Below, in pieces: positions 20,096-28,073 of a stretch of DNA of 28,073 nucleotides. The translations under genes and the position numbers were made by a program. The stretch spans positions 1-28,073 of the forward strand of contig MCFL01000302.1 in the NCBI GenBank assembly GCA_002102555.1. Direction: 5' to 3'. Numbering within the stretch: the stretch's first letter is position 1; every line of letters begins with the position of its first letter. The notes under the pieces were generated by a model, which saw only the letters and a list, made by a program, of their open reading frames with translations, was not told the origin of the DNA and searched no databases. The DNA is from Catenaria anguillulae PL171. Its lineage: Eukaryota; Blastocladiomycota; Blastocladiomycetes; Blastocladiales; Catenariaceae.

Positions 20096-20807
20096 TATAC
20101 TTGTCATAGTGTTGTGAGCCGCGTTCATGTATCCCTGTCATTGCTCTGGACTGTCTCGATTCTTTTGATGATTTGCCTGCAATTATCAGTACAAAGTTAA
20201 GTTTGTCGGTCAGGCAGTGTGCATGCACATCTCGTTACTTGCCAAGCCAAGGCAGAAAAGGGATGCAACGTCTGTTTCCGTGATCAGTCCATGTGAGACA
20301 AATGTGTAACGATGATATCGGCCGTTACATACATTAGGGACAAGACATGACTTTCGGAAATTGAGGCAAAAAGTGTTCAATTTGAATAGGTACAGAGCTC
20401 CACATGGATGAGCGCATGTTGGCGACGCTGCAGAGACGTTGAGGGGAATTGACAGCAACAGTGAGGTTGAGCGGCTGAAACCTCTGCTTGCCAACACACT
20501 CTCGAACGCTGGATTCTGTGCCAAATCGCATGATTTATGAACGGAACGGCCCATTGATATTCCTTTGTCATTCAAACCCGAATGGGAATGGGAGAGCCTC
20601 ACAAGGAACTTTTGAACCTGCGCGTCCTCCACCCAACACATGTCTTGGTCGCTTCCGAGCGCAGCTGTGGAGCCATTTCAGTCATTTGTTACATCTGTGA
20701 CAGTCTAAACGAACCCTTTTTCCTTGCAGTGCAACGAATCCGCATTTCCTCGGCTGATTGATTCAGACGTATAAAAAGGACCATGTTTCTTTATATAAAC
20801 AAGAAGA
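20096..20807. other. Intergenic, 3' flank of EF-hand gene to tRNA-Arg
   Basis: About 710 bp. A minus-strand open frame at 20210-20641 (143 codons) is present but its translation shows no domain or composition typical of a gene here. TATA-like sequence (20770 and 20791-20799) just upstream of the tRNA may assist Pol III transcription. Confidence 0.5.
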
Positions 20808-20880
20808 GGTCCTATGACCAAATGGATAAGGCGCCTGACTACGGATCAGGAGATTCCAGGTTCGATCCCTGGTAGGATCG
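20808..20880 (+). tRNA. tRNA-Arg(ACG)
   Basis: A 73-nt tRNA with acceptor GGTCCTA/TAGGATC (one G-U pair) and discriminator G. Anticodon stem CCTGA/TCAGG encloses loop CTACGGA, giving anticodon ACG; inosine at position 34 would read CGU, CGC and CGA. T arm CCAGG-TTCGATC-CCTGG. No intron. A T4 run at 20888 can end transcription, and TTATATAAA lies just upstream. Confidence 0.96.
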
Positions 20881-21033
20881 AAATAAATCTTTTGCGCTTC
20901 CTTTTGCCCTTGCCATCGGGTGCTTGACGGAGATTTGTGGTTCCGGCACGGGCAGCAAAAAGGTGGAGGTGTTGTTCAAGTTTTCGTGCTCAAGCAGGAA
21001 CTTGTCGCCCTCGTAGATGGCCGAAAGATACAC
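20839..21033 (-). CDS. Possible exon of an unidentified small protein, antisense to tRNA-Arg
   Basis: After an acceptor-like sequence (GATTCGCAG, minus strand, about 21034) the minus strand reads YLSAIYEGDKFLLEHENLNN and onward to PVPEPQISVKHP, which looks like genuine protein rather than noise. The frame then runs into the tRNA and stops at 20839. Adding one C to the CCC near 20917 would instead give a Lys/Arg-rich end (DGKGKRKRKRF). An upstream ATG (MSHTATANDV, about 21161-21132) could be its first exon. I do not recognise the protein. It could also be chance. Confidence 0.3.
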   Translation of the reverse strand: MYLSAIYEGDKFLLEHENLNNTSTFLLPVPEPQISVKHPMARAKGSAKDLFRSYQGSNLESPDP

Positions 21034-21559
21034 TGCGAATCAGTTTGCAACATTTTTGTAAGGGGTCATGTGGTGGTTTAGAAGAAAATGTGTGCTAGTG
21101 GGTCGCAAGGGTTTGGTTCATCAGCGGGCGAACGTCATTTGCAGTCGCTGTGTGAGACATTGATCAACCTGAAGGTAATGCTGCTTGTGGCAGTTGGTTG
21201 AAGAGCCGAGAGTGTGTTTTCCGTGCCCGGTTGATCGTCCTGGTCGCCGCTTGGCTGACCAAGATTGGTAGTCCTGTTAACACTTCCCACTGTGAGCATG
21301 AGAGAGGATCAAATGCTTTCGGCCAAGACTTCCTCATGCTGCACATGCCGGTGCATTGGTTCTGCTGCGGCCCGCCAGCCAGACAGACATGACTCTGCGA
21401 TGGAGTGATCGACGAGCTCCAATCAGCAAGCCGACAGGGAGATTTATAATTAAGCGTAAAAGCGGCCAGCATGCTTGCCTAAGTTGCCTGACTGGCGCCA
21501 TGAAAGCACTCTGATACTATGTGCACTTACCAATCTGCATCACCAAAGACTCCCCGATA
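21034..21559. other. Mostly unassigned sequence before the U2SURP gene
   Basis: About 525 bp. It may hold a first exon of the possible minus-strand small protein and the U2SURP promoter. A plus-strand frame at 21198-21392 and a minus-strand frame at 21164-21472 have no supportable product. Confidence 0.4.
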
Positions 21560-24135
21560 ATGTCAAACCGCACCAATGAGGGCTCCAACGCCGCCCCGCC
21601 GACCCAGCCAGACGGCGGTGATCCTCAACCTCCCGACGCCAAACGGCCACGTCTCGTATATATTCCTTGCATTTTTTCTGGCCCATTTTCCTTCGGGACC
21701 TTCGATGAATGCCTTTGAGACTGCCATGCATTAAGTCAATGGCTCACCATATGTACCCGATTCTGATGCTGTCAAACCCGTGCCGTCGTTCGTGAACAAC
21801 AGGCTCCAGCAAGGAAAAGCTCCACACGCTCCATGGCGCTGTTCGTACCAAAACGGCCTTTCAAAGGCAAAAGGAGGAAATGGAGGAACGGCAGCGGTAT
21901 AGCTCATGTTTGTTCTGGCTCATGTGTGTTAGATATGGAGCGTTGACCCAAGCTTGTCACGGCTATACATTCAGAAAGAAGACGAGGAGCGAGCCAAGGT
22001 CTTTTCCGAGTTTGTGTCGTCGTTTGACGATGATTCCTCGGTTGTGCCTCACGACAAGACGTTTCTGAGGTCGTCAAAGGCGGGAGCTGGTCGCAACCAC
22101 GGTCCGTTTCAGCTAGCTAGCGTTCAATGTGATATAACGTCGCACGTTGGACTCATTCAGCAAATGTGTAGATGCCGTGACCGTATCTTTCGCCCGCTGG
22201 CCCCCACCTCTGTTGCGACCTGGGGCGCTGGAGCCAACCAATCCACTCCCGCACCTTCTGCCGAGAAGGATTACCAACCCGAGGCGCCCATGATTTCGAA
22301 CCCACTTCGCAAGCGTAAGTTGGACGAGCTCGTCGAAACATTCAAACAGTGCGCTCTTTGCTTCCATCGGCGTCAGTGCCATGTTTTGCGGAATCTTATT
22401 ACTCTCCGCATGCAACAACAGGAAATCCGATTCCGGGCCGTCATCCACTCGCTCTGACGCACAACACCAAGCGGCGGCTCTTGGAGCCCTTCATCTCCCA
22501 TTTTCGTCTGTTTCGACCAATGTGTTTGTTGGAAACCTCAATCCCGCCGTGACGGAAGATGTCTTGTGTTCCTTGTTTGCTCTTTGGGCCAATTGCATCA
22601 AGTACGTTGACGGACCATCACCTTGCCCCCCCCCCCCCTTGAAGTGTTCCGCTTACCATTTGCAAATCTGTATGCCAAAAGTCAAAATCATGTGGCCACG
22701 TACAAAGGAAGAGCTGTCCCGCGGCCACCACTCTGGTTTGTGTGTTTCATGGATCGCTCGTCTGCACAACGAGCGTTTTCAACCATGCAAGGCCAAATGT
22801 TACAAGGCTTCCCCATGCGCCTCGACTGGGGAAACCCGTGACGCTCCCCGCCACGCCCGTTTACGTGTCTCCCGAGCACGCCGCCACCACGTCGACGTCG
22901 ACCTTGCTCGAATCCATGTCATCCGACACGACCACGTATCAAGTCACCATTCCCGACGACCCGCTCGTTCTGACGCTCATCCACCAAACTATCCAACGTG
23001 TCCTGGCATTTGGCTCTGCGTTTGAATTGCTCGTGCTCGCGAAAAACAAGGACAACCCGACATTTGCCTTCTTGACCGACACGCGGCACCCGTACCACGT
23101 GTATTACAAGTGGCGCACCTACTCGCTGCTCCAAGGCGACTCAACGACTCGCTGGTCCACGGCTCCGTTTCGCATGCACCCGATGGACCCAATCGAATGG
23201 ATCCCACCGCCATGCCTCGCGGCGCTCGACGACGAAGATCCATTGGCGGGCCCCACCCCACCCGACTCGGACGACGACGTGGTCAGCAGCGGGCAGGCCG
23301 CCGGCAGTCGCAGTGCACGCTTGAGCGTTGTTCGCCGCTTGCGAGCATTGTGTTTCCGAGGGCTAGGTCAGGTGGGGGCAGACGCCGTGCCAACACGCGC
23401 CATGGTGGCCAGGGTCACGGCACTGTGTATTGCGGCGTCGGATGCGGCGGGGGACATGGCGGGCGAACTTGCGCGCATGGCAAAGGCTCAGGCAAACGCG
23501 GCTCCAACAAGTATGGACATGGACCGGTGGCAATTGCACCTCCTGTACGTGCTGCACGACGTGTTGCTCAACTCAACTGCACCCGTGCCCAATGCCTGGC
23601 GGTACCGAGACGCGATCCAGGGCGAGTTGCCTGATGTGTTTGAAGCGCTGGGCAGCACGTATGCGCGGATGCGCGCCGAGGCGGGAGGCACAAGCCGGTG
23701 GGCCGCGGACGCGTGGCGCGCAAAGGTGTTGGCCGTTGTGAGTTGTTGGCGCATCGGCATGGTGTATCCGAGGGAGTTTGTGGGCGAGTTGGAGGCCAGG
23801 TTTAAGGCCCATGGGCTGCAGCTCAGGCGGCTGCTGCAGCGGAGGCGGCCGGATCGGCAGCGGGAGGGGAACAGGACGTGGAGGAGGATCGCATAGAGGG
23901 GCATGTGGGCAAGTCTGCGACTGAGGCTATCAAGGCGGCAAGTGGGACCACGGCAAATTGGGTTGCGGTTGGCAGTGCTGGAGGTCATGAACAAGATCCG
24001 AAAGAGCCTGGAAACGTGGGTTCCCGGCCTCCTCTACCAACTGCAAAGCCAAAGGCCGGCGGGTTGACCTTTTCATTGGCCGTCGGTGAGCCATCTATGA
24101 TCAGTCCTCTAATTCTGTCAGCTGTGCAAGGCTAG
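21560..24135 (+). CDS. U2SURP: U2 snRNP-associated SURP protein (SR140/U2SURP)
   Basis: Exons: 21560-21655, 21814-21896, 21953-22348, 22422-22601 and 22682 onward. The N-terminus reads RPRL-EKLHTLHGAVRTKTAF, then RQRLSRLYIQKEDEERAKVF, matching the SR140 N-terminal region. An RRM follows with RNP2 VFVGNL and RNP1 SGFVCF after the diagnostic KIMWPRT block. Next come MRLDWGKPV, a SURP module (IPDDPLVLTLIHQTIQRVL ... YHVYYKWRTYSLLQG) and a CID/RPR domain (LHLLYVLHDVLLNS, EFVGELEARF). The protein acts in the nucleus with U2 snRNP in pre-mRNA splicing. The frame breaks in or near short homopolymers at 22583-22585, 22737-22739 and 22828-22831, and probably 23813-23815; conserved sequence resumes at once each time. 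The uninterrupted frame stops at 23896, but one extra G at 23813 opens an Ala/Glu-rich tail to 24135, which I favour. Family identity is certain; the exact end is not. Confidence 0.88.
22626..22638 (+). repeat. C13 homopolymer inside an intron
   Basis: Thirteen consecutive C in the intron 22602-22681 that splits the U2SURP RRM. The true length is uncertain in a sequence where homopolymers appear under-called. Confidence 0.85.
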
Positions 24136-24614
24136 TCCTGGTCTGTAAGCTGTTTTATATACTTTTATTCGCTTCACATGAAATGAAATGGGGGAAAATG
24201 TGCATGAAAAGAAAGCACACAGAGAAAGCAACAATCCACAAGCACGATGTCACTCAAATCACACATACATATGGGAGTAGGGAATGACAGATATCGAATG
24301 GAGGGGTGCAAAGATGCAAATAACATGAAGAGCGAGTGGGATAATAGAAACTTCGGCCACGACTCATACCGTACAAAATTCAATGTAACCGCCCTGTTTC
24401 CGTTCTCGGAGTCTTGGAGAATTGCACTCCTTCATCCATCCCAGGCACCAGCGATCCGGCAGCCTCGGTCGCCGCTTGCCCGTTGAACGAGTACCGCAAG
24501 TTACTTGCACGACGCGGAGCTGCAGCCCGCGACCCACCGCCGAGATGTTTGGCAGGTGTGAGCATGGGAACCGTTGGGTCAACCACACGAGGTGGGCCAG
24601 GAGCAACAAATAAA
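24136..24614. other. Convergent intergenic region
   Basis: About 480 bp between the 3' ends of the U2SURP gene (plus) and the mucin-like gene (minus). It contains T-rich TTTTATATACTTTTATT near 24153 and A-rich tracts. No gene was seen. Confidence 0.5.
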
Positions 24615-25629
24615 CTACCGCTTGCAGAGGTCGATGAGCCGGTAGGTGAGGGGCGGATGCGATTGATAGTAGCCGCCAGTAGGCGCTGGGTCGAGATAGA
24701 CGTTTGAATCTATCTGATTCGGCACGAATGAGGACGTCGCAGGCTGTGCCAATGATTGGGGTACTGGTTGGTATTCCTGCTGCTGTTCTGCCGGGTACTG
24801 GTGCACTGGAGGCGTGATCGAAATGAGTGGCGAGTCGACTGCGCATGCTTGACCCCTGTTGTCTCATTGTTGGTTGACGTTTCGTTTGATTGTGAGGTAT
24901 GGGGGCTGCGATGACGGACGTGGACGCGTCGCAATTCCACCCTCGTACTGCTTCAAATCGCTCCTCCGCTTGAGCAACGTGACTGCAATCGCGATAAAGA
25001 AGGCCACCACGAGCGGAACTGCAACGACCATGGCGAGCATTTCGTTGCTAAGGCCCGTTGATGCGGCATTTTCCGCCGCGGACGACGAGATGGATGGCGA
25101 GCCAGACGCAGATGCGGCAGGCTGGTTGCTATTGCTCGGTGCGCTGGTTTGGGTGGGTGGAATCGGGACAAGTGAGCCATGAGAGTCGACACAACGAGCG
25201 TCGAGGTGGAGGATCCATCCACAGTATTTGTGACACGGATAAAGGTCGAGGTGACAATGGTCGCGATGACGTGTGTATCGACCGACGTGACGACGACAGT
25301 CGGCGGCACAGGTGGTGGTGAAGGTGACTGGGATGGGGGCGCAGGAGGGTTTGTAGGTGCTGTGTCGGGTTGCGGCGGTTGCGGGCTACTCGTCGGTGGT
25401 TTTGGGGACTCGGGCTGTGGTTGGGGTTGCGGAGGAGTCACAATGGGCGGAGGGGTTGGGATGGACGGAGGAGTGGCAAGCTGAAGTTGGGCAAGGGCGG
25501 CAGCGGCGGGTTGGGCTGGGCCGACATGTCAGTTGCTGCCGTTGTTGGATCGGGCGGAATGGTTGAGGTGAAGACAAGGGTGGTGGCAGTGATGCCGAGG
25601 CAGACTCGGGAGCTGTTGCAGATGGTTGA
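24615..25629 (-). CDS. Mucin-like single-pass membrane protein (5' part unresolved)
   Basis: Reading downward on the minus strand: a segment with two Cys (ICNSSRVCLGITATTLVF), a Pro-rich stretch (PQPQPQPESPKPP and PPAPPSQSPSPPPVPP), a Val/Thr/Ser block (VVVTSVDTHVIATIVTS), a Ser/Ala/Asn-rich stalk, then a membrane span coded near 25056-24985 (MLAMVVAVPLVVAFFIAIAV) followed by LLKRRSDLK. The cytoplasmic tail ends in a Tyr/Pro/Gln-rich part (EYQPVPQ, NVYLDPAPTGGYY) stopping at 24615. Frame changes at about 25452-25455 and 25177-25178 are each cured by one extra base in a G/C run. An in-frame TGA at 24866-24864 lies between membrane span and tail; an 81-nt intron (GTCAAC...CACCAG) would remove it. 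Architecture resembles fungal cell-wall sensors (Mid2/Wsc style), but no named domain is certain. Signal peptide and start lie upstream and were not resolved. Confidence 0.5.
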
Positions 25630-27059
25630 GGATGTTGATCTTGGTGATCAGGTTGGACTGGTGTGCCGGTCGGAGTGGCAAAGGCGTGAAAAGTCTTGAG
25701 CACGGGTGATGTGCGGGGATGAAAATGGCTGTCAATCGCAGTATGGATAGTCGGTGGGCTAGTTGATGCTTGCTGCATGGCAGTCTGGCATCGGGTATGT
25801 ACCAGTGCCGTAAAGTGTCGTGTGGTGAATTGCGTTCGAGGTCCTCGGTCCGCGGACTGTAGGCGTATGAGTTGGTGAGGGATGAAGCGTGGACGACGTG
25901 TACCTATATGTATAGTTCCGAGCCAAGCAAACTCACGCAGAGATGCTGCAAGCCAAGCAATGCAATGCAATTCTTTCTGAGCCAAACCTATGCTCAGCCG
26001 AGCGGTTAACTTTTGTTCCATCCTTGATAGCCTTTGGCCATCGGCTCCAGACGCGACGGGCGCACTCTGTCGCCGACAAGAAACTTGTCCTTCCGCCCAA
26101 CAAAGGACCGATTCCTAGTTAATTAGGAAGCTCGTGCCTCTCCTGCTTTTTGTTGTCATAGCTACTTACATATTGCTCGGCCTGGGCTGCTATCGTCAAA
26201 AAAAAAAACAGGCGGCGGAATGCGGCATGGCCGTGTTCGAAAGTGGAGTGCATGCATGTATGCGCATGGCCTGATATCATGAAACCAGGCTGCCCTGCCC
26301 CACTCTTGACTTGCCTCAACGGGAAAGTTCTGGCGTATTGTGATTTCACGTCTTGAAGTCGGGAATGAATGTGTATGAATGTGGATTGTGTGTGTGCGGA
26401 TAATACAGCAGTCGGGTTACTGTTCCTTCCAACACCTTGGGGGGAACAGCTCGGTACTAAGTTATAACTTTGGTTTCGGACGGCGGGGCCGCCCGCGGGT
26501 TGCTCTCAGACCCTGAGCGACGAGCGCTGCGGCCAGCTATGCTCTCGTACGATGTGCGGGAATCTAGGTATGTCATGAAGACCAAGGCTCGCCGATCATG
26601 CCATGGGAAACGGCATGACGGCTTGTCTGCTATACTCTAGCTATGCAATTACATATCTGTACTGGCTCCTACTGGTATGCATCAACCTCAGTGATGCATG
26701 GGATGTTGTATTACCAGTTGCTCAACCCGGTCCCACTGGCCCGGTGATGGCAGTGGGCCGCTGTTCGGCCCTTCGTCCAGATACACATCTGCAGCTGGAA
26801 GCACATCCGGTCATGCGTGCACTCATGAGCGGCGTGACTCTGGTTTTCACAACATGCGCTTATTTAATTGCCCTTGTCTCAAGTCACCCCTTCTCAGATG
26901 AAGCAGTGATCTTCAGAGCTCCAGAGATTATCGATCGTTTCCGATCACAACTGGCGACGCTTCAATTCATGACATCGAATCACAGAGACTTTGACAAGAA
27001 AACCCAAGACTGCATTTGATGCGATTCAGCCACTATACAAACATTACATACTCGACGCA
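25630..27059. other. Mostly intergenic, about 1.4 kb
   Basis: The left 300 bp probably hold the 5' exon(s) of the mucin-like gene, which I could not place. The rest contains an A10 run near 26199, short GC-rich palindromic sequence near 26485-26500 and the upstream region of the dynein light chain. A plus-strand frame at 26603-27019 (138 codons) starts with hydrophobic residues but shows no supportable domain. Confidence 0.4.
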
Positions 27060-27609
27060 ATGAATGCAACCGATACCCTTGCTTCCGCTCCAGCAACCGG
27101 CGGCGCACCTCACCACGGCGATGATGCTGCGCTCATCCGTCCCAACTACAAAAACAAGTGAGGATCATCCCATCTTCCATTGACTCGCTTGCACCCTATC
27201 TTGCTTGCTTACACATTGACGACTCCCACCCAGATTCAAGCCCTTGATTGTCCAACAAATCCTCCGTCAAGTGCTCACCGAGCACCTCGCTGGAAAGCAG
27301 TACAGCGCCGAAGACGCCTCTGCTTGGACGCGCTCGATCGCTGACGCCGCCCGCGAAAAGCTAAAAGGCTTGGCACTCGACCGCTACAAGTACATTGTAC
27401 ACGTCATGATTGGCGAGAAGAATGGCGAGGGTACTAGGCTGAATGCACGTGCTTTTGGGATCCGGATACGGATAATTTGGCGCAGGAAGTGTACAGCAAT
27501 GTGCGGTCCTGCCTCGATACTCTTGTTTGGCTCATCTGACAAACATTCTGACCGACCATAGGACTCTCTGTTTTGCGTGGCAGTCGCATTTGGTGTCTTT
27601 TACTATTGA
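27060..27609 (+). CDS. Tctex-type dynein light chain (DYNLT2B/TCTEX1D2-like)
   Basis: Three exons: 27060-27157, 27234-27500 and 27562-27609, with introns GTGAGG...CACCCAG (76 nt) and GTGCGG...CCATAG (61 nt). The product is about 137 residues: RPNYKNKFKPLIVQQIL, LAGKQYSAEDASAWTRSIAD, LDRYKYIVHVMIGEKNGEG, then FWDPDTDN and a C-terminus DSLFCVAVAFGVFYY, matching the Tctex-1 family from end to end. Length is normal. The FWDPDTDN block needs one more T in the T4 run at 27453-27456; as written the frame continues into a false tail. Exon lengths sum to 413, and 414 with the extra base, so phase arithmetic agrees. In animals and algae DYNLT2B serves dynein-2 (intraflagellar transport), whereas related members serve cytoplasmic or axonemal dynein. 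The DYNLT2B assignment over other Tctex members is likely but not certain. Confidence 0.88.
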
Positions 27610-27762
27610 CCAATCAAGTTGCCTCATGCATTTTTCCCAGTTGCCACTTTCTGCTTCTTCCTGTACATATATGCGTCCTTTCCGTGATCCAACTCGCCCA
27701 ATACTGCATTTTCCAGTGCCGCAAATTGATTCGTACACTTGTCTCCTGCTCGTCCTCAGTCA

Positions 27763-28073
27763 CTACGCCCCTCGACCCTCACCACGCTTAACCAACCCCT
27801 GCGCCACCCACCCTGCAATCAAACAACACCCGCCCATGGGCGCGAGCGGCGCCATCCACTTGAGCTTACCTGGGCTCAATGTAAGGCAATAGAGTGTTCC
27901 GGAGAACATGCTGATGCCCACCGCAAAGATGCGCTGCGGGCACCAAGCTCGACACCACGCTGCCTGAGTGGTCGGTATCGTTTTCAGGGGCTTGCCTGGG
28001 CCCAGCCGCTTGCGGGTGCGGGTGCGTACGGTCAGCGACGCGAGAATGTAGACCGAGGCGCACAATTTGCCAA
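27763..28073 (-). CDS. TMEM256/DUF423-like small membrane protein (5' end beyond window)
   Basis: The minus-strand frame ending at 27763 reads RIFAVGISMFSGTLYCLTLS, KLKWMAPLAPMGGCCLIAGW, then VAQGL and a short basic tail. This matches the last two membrane helices of the DUF423/TMEM256 family (pattern G-x-x-x-FSG-x-LY ... PxGG ... GW). A possible acceptor (CCACTCAG at about 27966) would start this exon, making the upstream 100 bp intron. The earlier family helices and the start lie beyond the right edge. The function of the family is poorly known. Confidence 0.6.
   Translation of the reverse strand, partial: GKLCASVYILASLTVRTRTRKRLGPGKPLKTIPTTQAAWCRAWCPQRIFAVGISMFSGTLYCLTLSPGKLKWMAPLAPMGGCCLIAGWVAQGLVKRGEGRGA

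Noticed and set aside
20210-20641. Minus-strand 143-codon frame
   Set aside because: No recognisable motif, Cys- and Ser-rich text of noise type, and no conserved start or splice context.
26603-27019. Plus-strand 138-codon frame with a hydrophobic start
   Set aside because: The hydrophobic stretch alone is weak, no family match is apparent, and no splice or neighbour evidence supports it.
1-28073. CRISPR array, transposon, virus-derived or rRNA sequence
   Set aside because: No spaced direct repeats, no transposase or reverse transcriptase motifs, no terminal inverted repeats and no rRNA-like sequence were seen.

Overview
The window reads as nuclear DNA of a fungus, most likely a flagellated (zoosporic) one such as a chytrid or blastocladiomycete; the group is inference. 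Genes are split by many short GT-AG introns (about 50-90 nt), eukaryotic tRNAs are present, and the proteins are a U2-snRNP factor of the SR140/U2SURP type, an alpha-arrestin, a Golgi-type glutaminyl cyclase, a fungal EF-hand protein with a predicted helical adaptor, and a Tctex-type dynein light chain close to the ciliary DYNLT2B/TCTEX1D2 branch. Protein-coding DNA is moderately GC-rich and codes for many Ser/Pro/Ala/Gln-rich disordered stretches.

Layout from left to right. 1-2283 (-): a long Ser/Pro/Thr-rich open frame that runs off the left edge. 2290-4550: a 2.2 kb divergent intergenic region. 4551-7142 (+): a predicted type I membrane protein with glycosylation sites, one membrane span and a long disordered tail. 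7676-8918 (+): alpha-arrestin, two exons. 9045-9378 (-): two serine tRNAs, CGA and the unusual ACU. 9740-10729 (-): a Gln-rich protein with a PAM2-like motif and a duplicated 27-residue motif. 11325-13959 (+): a coiled-coil protein with Trp-spaced SFI1/CCDC191-like repeats. 14097-15569 (-): glutaminyl-peptide cyclotransferase, divergent by only 189 bp from 15759-20095 (+), an 11-exon EF-hand protein. 20808-20880 (+): tRNA-Arg(ACG). 21560-24135 (+): U2SURP/SR140. 24615-25629 (-): a mucin-like single-pass membrane protein. 27060-27609 (+): dynein light chain. 27763-28073 (-): a partial TMEM256/DUF423-like membrane protein.

No operon-like logic is expected or seen. The shared themes are signalling and cell surface (arrestin, two surface-type membrane proteins, EF-hand protein), flagellar structure (dynein light chain, coiled-coil protein) and RNA biology (U2SURP, the PAM2-like protein).

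A recurring oddity cuts across the window: several clearly conserved genes change reading frame by one base inside short homopolymers, in most cases as if one base were missing (U2SURP, dynein light chain, coiled-coil gene, mucin-like gene). The simplest reading is homopolymer under-calling in an unpolished assembly, and any gene prediction made straight from this sequence will be truncated or mis-spliced at these points. Exon boundaries below were placed by eye from splice consensus, phase and family similarity.
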